NCBI RefSeq assembly: GCF_009569385.1
Contig: NZ_WBOF01000001.1
Span: 3,420,001 to 3,484,000, forward strand
DNA: 64,000 nucleotides
Reading direction: 5' to 3'
Source of the DNA: Streptomyces kaniharaensis
Lineage (GTDB): Bacteria > Actinomycetota > Actinomycetes > Streptomycetales > Streptomycetaceae
Positions 43,064 to 51,178 of the stretch are shown one piece after another. Under the pieces are notes generated by a model that ran no database searches, was not told the origin of the DNA, and saw nothing but the letters and a program-made list of their open reading frames with translations. A program made the translations under genes and the position numbers. The first letter of the stretch is position 1. Every line of letters starts with the position of its first letter.

Positions 43064-44416
43064 GTGGCGACAACCTCCGTCGTGACCCGAGCCGCCACCC
43101 GGCCGCCCGACCGGCCGGTGCCGACCAGGCGCACCACCGAACTCGTGCTGGTCCTGGCCGCCGTGCTGCTCGCCGTGTTCGGCTACGTCGAGGTCGGCGT
43201 CGACCTGGACGGCACGGTGCCCGCCGGCGCGGCCGAGTACGGCTCCGCGCTCGGCGTGCTCGCCCTGCTGGCGCACGCCGTCGTCCGGTGGCGGGCGCGG
43301 TACGCGGACCCGGTGCTGCTGCCGATCGCGGTGCTGCTCAACGGGATCGGGCTGGTGGTGATCTACCGGCTCGACCGGGCCACCTCGGTCCCGGGCGCGG
43401 CGCCCGCCCAGCTGCTCTGGTCCGCCCTCGGGGTGGCGCTGTTCGTCGCGGTGGTGCTGGTGGTGCGCGACCACCGGAGGCTCCAGCGCTACGCATACCT
43501 CGGGGCGCTGGTGGCGCTGGTCCTGCTGGTGCTGCCGATCTTCTTCCCGCCGGTGTACGGCTCGCGGATCTGGATCGTCGTCGGACCGCTCTCCTTCCAG
43601 CCGGGGGAGTTCGCCAAGATCCTGCTGGCAGTCTTCTTCGCCGCCTACCTGGCGGTGCACCGGGACGCGCTGGCGCTCACCGGGCGGCGGGTGTGGCGCT
43701 TGCGGCTGCCGCGCGGGCGGGTGCTCGGGCCGGTGCTGCTGATCTGGGCCGCGTTCGTCGGCGTCCTGGTCCTGGAGACGGACCTCGGCACCTCGCTGCT
43801 GTTCTTCGGCCTGTTCGTGGTGCTGCTGTACGTGGCCACCGCGCGCACCGGGTGGATCGCGATCGGGCTGGTCCTGGCGGCGGCCGGCGCGGTGACGGTG
43901 GGCCGGCTCTCGCCGCACGTGCACAGCCGGGTGACCGACTGGCTGGATCCGCTCGGCTCGATCGCGGCCGGCAAGGGTGCCAACCAGATCGCCCAGTCGC
44001 TGTTCGCCTTCGCCTGGGGCGGGGAGCTGGGCACCGGGCTGGGCAACGGACACTCGGCGCTCATCGGCTTCGCCGCCAAGTCCGACTTCATCCTCGCCAC
44101 GATCGGCGAGGAGCTGGGCCTCACCGGTCTGGTCGCGGTGTTCCTGCTGTACGCGCTGCTGATCTCGCGGGGGTTCCGGACGGGCATCGCGCTGCGCGAC
44201 CCGTTCGGGCGGCTGCTGGCGATCGGGCTGGCCGCGATCGTCGGCCTGCAGGTGTTCGTGGTGGCGGGCGGGGTGCTGGCGCTGATCCCGCTGACCGGGA
44301 TGACCCTGCCGTTCGTCGCCCAGGGCGGCTCCTCGGTGGTCACCAACTGGATCATCGTCGCGCTGCTGGTGCGCATGAGCGACATCGCCCGCCGGCCGGC
44401 CCCCGGGGAGGCCTGA
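43064..44416 (+). CDS. FtsW/RodA/SpoVE-family peptidoglycan polymerase
   Basis: This 450-residue SEDS protein has about ten membrane helices. The cytoplasmic N-terminus is followed by a catalytic-region motif (VGPLSFQPGEFAKILLAVFFAAYL) and the late KSDFILATIGEELGLTG and MTLPFVAQGGSSVVTNW segments of the family. SEDS proteins polymerise glycan strands from lipid II. It overlaps the PBP start by one base (TGATG), forming a polymerase/transpeptidase pair as in RodA-PbpA. It is a paralogue, since the main ftsW lies in the dcw cluster and rodA elsewhere. GTG 43064 has only a weak ribosome-binding site. Confidence 0.92.
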   Translation: MATTSVVTRAATRPPDRPVPTRRTTELVLVLAAVLLAVFGYVEVGVDLDGTVPAGAAEYGSALGVLALLAHAVVRWRARYADPVLLPIAVLLNGIGLVVIYRLDRATSVPGAAPAQLLWSALGVALFVAVVLVVRDHRRLQRYAYLGALVALVLLVLPIFFPPVYGSRIWIVVGPLSFQPGEFAKILLAVFFAAYLAVHRDALALTGRRVWRLRLPRGRVLGPVLLIWAAFVGVLVLETDLGTSLLFFGLFVVLLYVATARTGWIAIGLVLAAAGAVTVGRLSPHVHSRVTDWLDPLGSIAAGKGANQIAQSLFAFAWGGELGTGLGNGHSALIGFAAKSDFILATIGEELGLTGLVAVFLLYALLISRGFRTGIALRDPFGRLLAIGLAAIVGLQVFVVAGGVLALIPLTGMTLPFVAQGGSSVVTNWIIVALLVRMSDIARRPAPGEA

Positions 44417-45924
44417 TGGCGCGCATCCGTCCCCGCGGGAACGGGCCGCAGGGGCTGCCGGGCATCTCCGTCACCGGCCGCCGGGCCGGCACCTTCTGCC
44501 TGCTGCTGATCGCGGCGCTGTGCGTCCAGGCCACCCGGGTGCAGGTGTTCGAGGCCAGGCGGCTCGACCACAACTCCGCCAACCAGCGGCTCACCGTCGA
44601 GCGGTACTCGCAGCCGCGCGGGAACATCCTGGTCGGCGCGGATACCGTCACCGGCTCGGCTCGCACCGGCGGCCGGTACGACTACAAGCGCACCTACACC
44701 GACGGCCCGCTGTACGCGGCCGTCACCGGCTTCGCCTCGCAGGGGTACGGCAACACCCAGCTGGAGGGGATCGAGGACGACCTGCTGACCGGCGCCGACA
44801 GCCGGCTGGCGGGCTGGGCGGTCTGGGACGCCGTCAGCCGCGGGCAGAACCCCGGCGGGGACGTCTACACCACCCTCGACCGGGCCGCCCAGGAGGCCGC
44901 GATGCGCGGGCTCGGCAGCCAGAAGGGCGCGGTCGCCGCGATCGAGCCGGCCACCGGACGGATCCTGGCCCTGGCGAGCACCCCGTCGTACGACCCGGGG
45001 AGCTTCGCCGGCTCCTCGTCGGCCGACCAGACGGCCTGGAACCGGCTACAGAGCGACGCCGACCAGCCGATGCTCAACCGGGCGCTGCGGCAGACCTACC
45101 CGCCCGGCTCGACCTTCAAGGTGGTGACGGCCGCCGCCGCACTGGCCAGCGGGGTGGTCACCGACGTCGACGCGCCGACCGCGGCGCCCTACCCGTACGT
45201 CCTGCCGGGCACGACGACGCCGCTGGTCAACGACACCACGGCCTGCGACCGGCCCGGGCTGTCGCTGGACACCGCGATGGTCTCCAGCTGCAACAGCGTT
45301 CTCGGCTACCTCGGGGTGCAGACCGGGCAGGACGGGGTGGTGGCGATGGCCGAGGGCTTCGGCTTCAACGACGCCAGGCTCGACATGCCGGTGCGGCCGG
45401 CCCGGTCCAACGTCGACACGACGATGGACCAGTCGCAGGTGGCGCTCTCCTCGATCGGGCAGTTCGACACCGCGGCCACCCCGCTGGTGATGGCGATGGT
45501 CGCGGCCGGGATCGCCAACAACGGCACGGTGATGCGTCCACAGCTTGTGGACAAGCTGACGAGGAGCGACGACACCGTCGTCCGGCGCATGAAACCGGCC
45601 ATTTACCGGCAGGCGATCACGCCGGAGGTGGCCGGGCAGGTGCAGCGGCTGATGACCGACGTGGTGGACAACGGCACAGGCCGAGGCGCCCGGATCGGCG
45701 GCGCGGTGGTCGGCGGGAAGACCGGCACCGCCCAGCACGGGGTGGACAACAGCGGCACGCCGTACGCCTGGTTCATCTCCTGGGCGAAGCCGGCCGGCTC
45801 GGACGCGGTGCCGCCGGTCGCGGTGGCCGTCGTGATCGCGGACAGCGACGCCACGGACGTCACCGGTGGCGCCCTGGCGGCGCCGATCGCCCGCTCGGTG
45901 ATGCAGGCGGTGCTCGGGCGGTGA
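44416..45924 (+). CDS. Class B penicillin-binding protein transpeptidase
   Basis: This 502-residue protein has one N-terminal helix (TFCLLLIAALCVQATRVQVFEA), a short pedestal domain and a complete transpeptidase domain: STFK (Ser232, Lys235), SCN (Ser291, Asn293) and KTG (Lys435). It crosslinks peptidoglycan outside the membrane. It resembles mycobacterial PbpA and the smaller streptomycete PBPs and is coupled to the SEDS gene in front of it, implying one complex for a special growth or sporulation stage. Confidence 0.94.
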   Translation: MARIRPRGNGPQGLPGISVTGRRAGTFCLLLIAALCVQATRVQVFEARRLDHNSANQRLTVERYSQPRGNILVGADTVTGSARTGGRYDYKRTYTDGPLYAAVTGFASQGYGNTQLEGIEDDLLTGADSRLAGWAVWDAVSRGQNPGGDVYTTLDRAAQEAAMRGLGSQKGAVAAIEPATGRILALASTPSYDPGSFAGSSSADQTAWNRLQSDADQPMLNRALRQTYPPGSTFKVVTAAAALASGVVTDVDAPTAAPYPYVLPGTTTPLVNDTTACDRPGLSLDTAMVSSCNSVLGYLGVQTGQDGVVAMAEGFGFNDARLDMPVRPARSNVDTTMDQSQVALSSIGQFDTAATPLVMAMVAAGIANNGTVMRPQLVDKLTRSDDTVVRRMKPAIYRQAITPEVAGQVQRLMTDVVDNGTGRGARIGGAVVGGKTGTAQHGVDNSGTPYAWFISWAKPAGSDAVPPVAVAVVIADSDATDVTGGALAAPIARSVMQAVLGR

Positions 45925-45995
45925 TCCCGCCCACCGCCTCTGAGCTGCGGCGTTAGCCGCCCGGCGGCAGATGCGCCGTTTGCGAAGTGTCCGGT

Positions 45996-46025
45996 TTGTA
46001 CGGGCATCTTCGCCGATTCGTACAA
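45996..46025. promoter_or_regulatory. TTGTACG/CGTACAA inverted repeat upstream of the permease gene
   Basis: A 7-bp inverted repeat, spaced by 16 bases, ends in TACAAT, a near-consensus -10 (46021-46026). It lies in the 246-base intergenic region before the amino-acid permease gene and could be a promoter with a dimeric operator. Confidence 0.35.
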
Positions 46026-46170
46026 TGCGCACATCGAGACTGTTCGTTTGCGTCACTAGTGCCTTCGCGCGGTACTGTCCCATCTTTGTTCGGTTGGTCC
46101 TGATGACACCACATGTGCGTCGAGTGACCGGCCGCCAGGACACCCTCACTCGCCCAGAAGGACCGCAGTT

Positions 46171-47676
46171 TTGGCCAGCAACACCCTTGGTGCGCGTCTG
46201 CTGCGACGCAAGCCCGTCTCGTCACTGATCGCCGAGAGCGAGGGCCACGGCGGCGTTCCGTCCGGCGCGCCCGAGGAGGGCGGACGCTCCGGCATCCACC
46301 TGCGCCGCTCCATCGGCCTCTGGCAGCTGTCCTCCATCGGCATCGGCGCCACCATCGGCACGGGCATCTTCTTCGTGCTCAACACCGCGGTGCCGTCAGC
46401 CGGCCCGGCCGTCATCCTGTCGTTCGTGATCGCCGCCGTCACCGCCGGCCTCACCGCGCTCTGCTACGCCGAGATGGCCTCCGCGATCCCGGTCTCCGGC
46501 TCCTCGTACTCCTACGCCTACGCCACTCTCGGCGAGGGCGTCGCGTTCGGCGTCGGCATCTGCCTGCTGATGGAGTACGGCGTCTCCGCCTCCGCGATCG
46601 CGGTGAGCTGGGCCGAGTACCTCAACAAGTTCCTCGACCTGGCCTTCGGGGTCAAGATCCCCGAGCAGCTGTCGGGCGCGCCGGACGGCACCCACTGGTT
46701 CAACCTGCCGGCGCTGCTGCTGGTCGCCATGGTCTGCGTCCTGCTGGTCCGCGGCGTCAGCGAGTCGGTGAAGGTCAACGCGGCCATGGTCGGGATCAAG
46801 ATCCTCATCCTGCTGCTGTTCATCGGCGTCGCGCTGACCGGCTTCCACTCCGGCAACCTGACCCCGTTCATGCCGCTCGGCATCGGCGGCGTGCAGGTCG
46901 CCGCGTCCAGCATCTTCTTCTCGTTCATCGGCCTGGACGCCGTGTCCACCGCCGGTGAGGAGGTCAAGAACCCCCGCCGGACCCTGCCGCTGGCGATCAT
47001 CATCTCGTTGGTCGTGGTGACCCTGCTCTACATCCTGGTCGCCCTGGCCGGCATCGGCGCCCAGCCGTGGCAGCAGTTCGACGGCCAGGAGGCCGGCCTC
47101 GCTCAGATCCTCCAGGACATCACCGGCCAGAGCTGGCCCGCGATGGTCTTCGCGGTCGGCGCGATCCTCTCGATCTTCAGCATCACCCTCGTGGTGATCT
47201 ACGGCCAGACCCGCATCCTCTACTCGATGGGCCGCGACGGCATGCTGCCCAAGCGCTTCGCCCAGCTCTCGCCGCGCACCGGCACCCCGGTCTGGAACAC
47301 CCTCGTGGTCGGCGTGCTGGTGGGCGCCCTGGCCGCGTTCATCCCGCTGGACGTCCTGGCCGACATCACCAGCCTCGGCACCCTGATCGCCTTCTCGGTC
47401 GTCTCGATCGGCGTGATCATCCTGCGCCGCACCCAGCCCGACCTGCCGCGCGGCTTCAAGGTCCCCGGCTACCCGGTCGTGCCGCTGCTCAGCGTCGGCT
47501 TCTGCGTCTACCTGATCACCGGTCTGCACGCCGACACCTTCCGGGCCGGGGCGATCGCCCTCGTGGTCGGCGTGATCGTCTACTTCGGCTACGGCATCAA
47601 GCACTCCAAGCTGGAGCAGCAGCGGGAGGAGCAGCCGGAGCAGGAGTCCGCCGTGGCCGACGCCGAGACCGGCTGA
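46171..47676 (+). CDS. APC-superfamily amino acid permease
   Basis: This 501-residue transporter has about twelve helices in the cytoplasmic membrane. The family motif IGIGATIGTGIFFVLN is in the first helix, CYAEMASAIPVSGSSYSYAY follows, and FFSFIGLDAVSTAGEEVKNPRRTLP is in helix 6. It belongs to the cationic amino acid transporter (CAT)-like branch, with a short charged C-terminal tail. TTG 46171 is the start: AGAAGGA lies 8 bases upstream. It is monocistronic and ends at a hairpin. Confidence 0.93.
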   Translation: MASNTLGARLLRRKPVSSLIAESEGHGGVPSGAPEEGGRSGIHLRRSIGLWQLSSIGIGATIGTGIFFVLNTAVPSAGPAVILSFVIAAVTAGLTALCYAEMASAIPVSGSSYSYAYATLGEGVAFGVGICLLMEYGVSASAIAVSWAEYLNKFLDLAFGVKIPEQLSGAPDGTHWFNLPALLLVAMVCVLLVRGVSESVKVNAAMVGIKILILLLFIGVALTGFHSGNLTPFMPLGIGGVQVAASSIFFSFIGLDAVSTAGEEVKNPRRTLPLAIIISLVVVTLLYILVALAGIGAQPWQQFDGQEAGLAQILQDITGQSWPAMVFAVGAILSIFSITLVVIYGQTRILYSMGRDGMLPKRFAQLSPRTGTPVWNTLVVGVLVGALAAFIPLDVLADITSLGTLIAFSVVSIGVIILRRTQPDLPRGFKVPGYPVVPLLSVGFCVYLITGLHADTFRAGAIALVVGVIVYFGYGIKHSKLEQQREEQPEQESAVADAETG

Positions 47677-47691
47677 GCCGCGGGATTCCGC

Positions 47692-47739
47692 GCACGAGGG
47701 GCCGCCGGTGGGTACGACACCCGGCGGCCCCTCTCGTGC
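47692..47739 (+). terminator. Terminator after the amino acid permease gene
   Basis: A 17-bp stem (47692-47708 with 47721-47739, the right arm having a 2-base bulge) encloses a 12-base loop, starting 15 bases after the stop codon. Confidence 0.75.
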
Positions 47740-47790
47740 CACCTGCGACTATCCGGGTGTCCCGGTGACGACAGGGCCCCGCCCCGGCAA

Positions 47791-47796
47791 TAACCT
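47791..47796 (+). promoter_or_regulatory. Putative -10 element for a leaderless GT87-like gene
   Basis: TAACCT lies 6 bases before the ATG at 47803, with no ribosome-binding site between, suggesting a leaderless transcript. Confidence 0.4.
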
Positions 47797-47802
47797 TCCA
47801 CC

Positions 47803-49224
47803 ATGGTGAGCACCCGCACGCCCGGCTTCTCCCGTCCGCGCGGCCGGTTCACCGGCCGGACCAGAACGCCGGCCCCGACCTCCGCAGGACCGTCCTCCAG
47901 ACCCGACCGCCCCCGGCTCGGCCTGATCTCCCGGGACGTCCCCCGGCAGCGTCGCGAGAACACGTTTCCACCCACGCCCGATCGACTGAATCCGGCCCAC
48001 CTCGCCTCGCTGCGCAGCGTCCAGCTGCTCGGCTGCGCCATCGCCGCCGGCTGGGCGGCCGCCTTCCCGATCATCTCCGACCTGCCCAACCAGCGCCTGT
48101 GGGGCGCCGTCGCGGCTCCCGCCTACGCCCTCGCAGGGCTGCTCTGCCTGATCCTGCCGCGCCGCTTCGCGGCCCGCTCCGCCGCCGCGGTCGGCCTGCT
48201 CGGGGCCGTCCTCGTGCCGCTCGCGCTCCTCGCCCTCCAGGGCCGCCACCAGTCCGAGGTGATGGTGGTCGAGCGCTCGGCCCATCTGCTGCTCACCACC
48301 GGCAGCCCCTATCTGCAGCACCCGGTCGTGGTCACCGACTACGACCCGTACCTGCCGGCGATGACCCTGTTCGGGATGCCGCGCCAGCTGCTCGGCAACG
48401 GCGACGCCCTGACCCGGGTCGCCGGGGACGCCCGGATCTGGTTCGCGCTCACCTTCCTCGCCTGCCTGCTGGCCAGCTGGCGCCTGCTGCGGCCCTCCCG
48501 GGACCGCGCCCCCCTGCTGCCGCTCGCCGTGCTCACCGCCTCGCCGCTGATAGCGCTGGCCCTCGCCGTCGGCGGGGTCGACCTGCCGCTGATCGGCGTC
48601 TGCTGCCTGGCCATGGCGCTCGCCGAGCGCGACCGGACCGTCGGTGCGGGCCTCGTCCTCGCCCTCGCCTGCACCCTCAAGTGGACGGCCTGGCCCGCGC
48701 TGCCGGTCGCCGTCCTGCTGCTGTGGCGGTTGTACGGGCGGCGCCCGGCCGCCCGGACCGGGCTGATCGCGGTCGGCGTGAGCCTGGCCGTGATCCTGCC
48801 GTCCGCGCTGACCCGGGCGGACGCGCTGCGCGAGCAGGTTGTGCGCTTCCCGCTCGGGCTGACCGCGATCCGCACCCCGGCGGGCAGCCCGCTGCCCGGC
48901 AAGGTGCTGGCCGGCTTCGGGCCGACCGGGCACACCGTCTCGCTGGCGCTGATGACCATGGGCGGGATCGGGGTGGCGATCTGGCTGCTGGCCCGGCCGC
49001 CGGTGTCCGCGATCGCCGCCGCCGACCTGCTGGCCGCCGGGCTGGCGATCGCCTTCATGCTGGCCCCGGCCGGGCGGTTCGGGTACTTGGCGCTGCCGGT
49101 GGTGCTGGTGATCTGGCCCCGGATGGCGGCCCGGCGGTGGAGCGGCAAGCCGCCCGTCCCACCCGGGCCGGTAGGCCGGAGACCGAGGCCGGAAAGGCCG
49201 GAGCCCGCTCTGCCGCGAGGCTGA
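47803..49224 (+). CDS. GT-C-fold glycosyltransferase-like membrane protein
   Basis: This 473-residue polytopic protein has a basic 70-residue cytoplasmic head and about nine helices. It matches the GT87-like layout loosely, with an early loop HLLLTTGSPYLQHPVVVTDYDP and the KWTAWPALPVAVLLLW helix. A sugar-transfer role is probable but not proven. Its 3' end overlaps a terminator hairpin whose arms are 49201-49210 and 49223-49232. It converges on the second PBP gene. Confidence 0.75.
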   Translation: MVSTRTPGFSRPRGRFTGRTRTPAPTSAGPSSRPDRPRLGLISRDVPRQRRENTFPPTPDRLNPAHLASLRSVQLLGCAIAAGWAAAFPIISDLPNQRLWGAVAAPAYALAGLLCLILPRRFAARSAAAVGLLGAVLVPLALLALQGRHQSEVMVVERSAHLLLTTGSPYLQHPVVVTDYDPYLPAMTLFGMPRQLLGNGDALTRVAGDARIWFALTFLACLLASWRLLRPSRDRAPLLPLAVLTASPLIALALAVGGVDLPLIGVCCLAMALAERDRTVGAGLVLALACTLKWTAWPALPVAVLLLWRLYGRRPAARTGLIAVGVSLAVILPSALTRADALREQVVRFPLGLTAIRTPAGSPLPGKVLAGFGPTGHTVSLALMTMGGIGVAIWLLARPPVSAIAAADLLAAGLAIAFMLAPAGRFGYLALPVVLVIWPRMAARRWSGKPPVPPGPVGRRPRPERPEPALPRG

Positions 49225-49232
49225 GCGGGCTC
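49201..49232. terminator. Terminator hairpin between convergent genes
   Basis: A perfect 10-bp stem (49201-49210 with 49223-49232) straddles the stop codon of the GT87-like gene and lies 15 bases from the stop of the convergent PBP gene, so it may serve both. Confidence 0.6.
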
Positions 49233-49246
49233 CGGGGGCCAGCGGC

Positions 49247-51016
49247 TCAGCGGTTGCCGAACGCCTTGAGGAGGGAGGCGACGGCCGGGCCGGCCGAGTC
49301 CACGCCGTGGCCGCCGCCCTGCACCTCGGCCGCGACCGCGATGTTGCCCCGGTAGGCGGTGAACCAGCTGTTGGTGGTGGCCGCGCCGGCGACCTCGGCG
49401 GAGCCGGTCTTGGCACCCGCGTTGTCGGTGATCCCGGCCATCGCGGCCTGTGCCGTACCGCCCTGGGCGGTGGCGGCCATCATCGCGCGCAGCTTGCCGG
49501 CGACGTCCGGCGAGATCGGGCGGGCCGCCACCTGCTGCGGCAGGCCCTCGACCAGGATGGGCTGCTTGAACGCGCCGCTCTGGACAGTCGCGGTGATCGA
49601 GGCGATGGCCAGCGGGTTCATCTGGACCTTGCCCTGGCCGATGTAGTTCATGGCCTGCTCGTCCTTGCTGCCCGGGGTCGGCGGCACCTTGCCGTCGGCG
49701 TTCGGCAGGCCGGTCTTCCACTCCAGGCCGATGCCGTAGACGTCCTTGGCGGTGGCGGAGAGCGTCTCGGGCTTGAGGCTGGTCAGGCCCTGATTGATGA
49801 AGGCCGTGTTGCAGGACACCATGAAGTCCTGCTGGAGCGTGTTGTTCGGGAAGGCACCGGGGAAGTCGTTCGGGATCGCCACCGGGTTGCTGCTCTTCTC
49901 CGGGCAGGCCACCACGCTGTCCGGGTTGATCCCGGCCTCCAGCAGGGCCGTCGAGGTGACGATCTTCATCGTCGAGCCCGGCGCGAGCAGGCCGGCGAAG
50001 GCCCGGTTCTGGCCGGTGGCCGGCGCGTTGGCGAAGGCCAGCACCTGGCCGGTGCTCGGCTCGATCGCGACGATGGACCCGGACTTGCCGCCCAGGTCGG
50101 TCATCGCCTTCTCGGCGGCGGCCTGGATGTTGTTGTCGATGGTCACCTTGAACGGCTTGGCCGGCTTGGGCTCGACGATGGTGAACAGCTTGTCGGGCGC
50201 GGTCTTGCCGTTCGGGTCGGTGATCACCACCGCGCTGCCCGCGTCCTGGTCCTTGTTCGGGTCCGGCGGCAGCAGCTTGTGGGCGTTGTCCTGCAGGGTG
50301 GTCAGCAGCGCCGGGGTGAGCGACGCGCCCTGCAGCGGCTTGCCGTTGCGGTCCACCACGGTGCCCGCCGGGGCGAAGACCTGCTGGGTGGCGATGGTCT
50401 CGGTCCCGTTCAGGTGCGGGTGGATCACGCTCGGCGCCCAGTGCACGGCCGGGGTGTCGTCGCTCATCTTCACGACGCTCAGGAAGCCGTTGTAGTCCCA
50501 GACCCGGGCGGTGCCCGCGAACTCGGCGCGCGCCTTGAAGCCCATCAGCACGCCGGCGGGCGCCGGCGTCGCGGAGGCGGACGGCGAGTCGGTCGCGCCG
50601 GGGGTGCCGGTGGCCGACGGCGTGGCGGAGGCGCCGGCGGACGGCTTGGCCGGGGTGGGCGTGCCGGTGGCCGAGGCGAAGGCCTGCGGGGTGGCCGGAC
50701 CGGACGGGGTCAGCGTCAGCCCGCTCGGCTTCACCTGGTCCCTGAAGGCGTTCAGCGCGGCGGTGGCCGCGTCCGGATTGTCGGTCAGCGAGGCGGCCTT
50801 GGCCACGTCGCCGGCCGCCCAGGCCGCCAGGAAGTCCTTCGCGCCGCTCGCCGCCTGGTCCGCGGAGGGCGGCTCGGCGACCACCGTCCGGGCCTTCTTG
50901 GCCTCGGATGACCCGGAGTCGGAGCCGCCGACCAGGCTGTACGCCCCGTAGCCGCCGCCCGCGAGCACGACGACGGACACGCCGGTGATGATGCCGATCT
51001 TCGCGCCTCTGCGCAT
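49247..51016 (-). CDS. Class B PBP with NTF2-like (MecA_N) domain
   Basis: This 589-residue protein has an N-terminal membrane helix (IGIITGVSVVVLAGGGYGAY), then a MecA_N/NTF2-like domain split by a ~45-residue Thr/Pro/Ala-rich segment (about residues 110-155). A transpeptidase domain follows with STMK (Ser348, Lys351), SCN (Ser401, Asn403) and KTG (Lys536). The MecA_N layout resembles PBPs with low beta-lactam affinity. It crosslinks peptidoglycan. ATG 51016 follows GGGGGAGC. The low-complexity insertion may be a flexible spacer. It lies beside pmt on the same strand. Confidence 0.93.
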   Translation of the reverse strand: MRRGAKIGIITGVSVVVLAGGGYGAYSLVGGSDSGSSEAKKARTVVAEPPSADQAASGAKDFLAAWAAGDVAKAASLTDNPDAATAALNAFRDQVKPSGLTLTPSGPATPQAFASATGTPTPAKPSAGASATPSATGTPGATDSPSASATPAPAGVLMGFKARAEFAGTARVWDYNGFLSVVKMSDDTPAVHWAPSVIHPHLNGTETIATQQVFAPAGTVVDRNGKPLQGASLTPALLTTLQDNAHKLLPPDPNKDQDAGSAVVITDPNGKTAPDKLFTIVEPKPAKPFKVTIDNNIQAAAEKAMTDLGGKSGSIVAIEPSTGQVLAFANAPATGQNRAFAGLLAPGSTMKIVTSTALLEAGINPDSVVACPEKSSNPVAIPNDFPGAFPNNTLQQDFMVSCNTAFINQGLTSLKPETLSATAKDVYGIGLEWKTGLPNADGKVPPTPGSKDEQAMNYIGQGKVQMNPLAIASITATVQSGAFKQPILVEGLPQQVAARPISPDVAGKLRAMMAATAQGGTAQAAMAGITDNAGAKTGSAEVAGAATTNSWFTAYRGNIAVAAEVQGGGHGVDSAGPAVASLLKAFGNR

Positions 51017-51178
51017 GGTGCTGCTCCCCCAGGGGTCAGGCGACAACGTGGTACGGACCCCACCCTAGGCAGGCGGACTCGGTGCGCCGACGAAACGCCC
51101 GGGAGTTGTGACGGTTCTGGTACGTGCCGAACACCGCACACGGACGATCCTTCCACTCCGGCGACAAGATCCAGTCGG

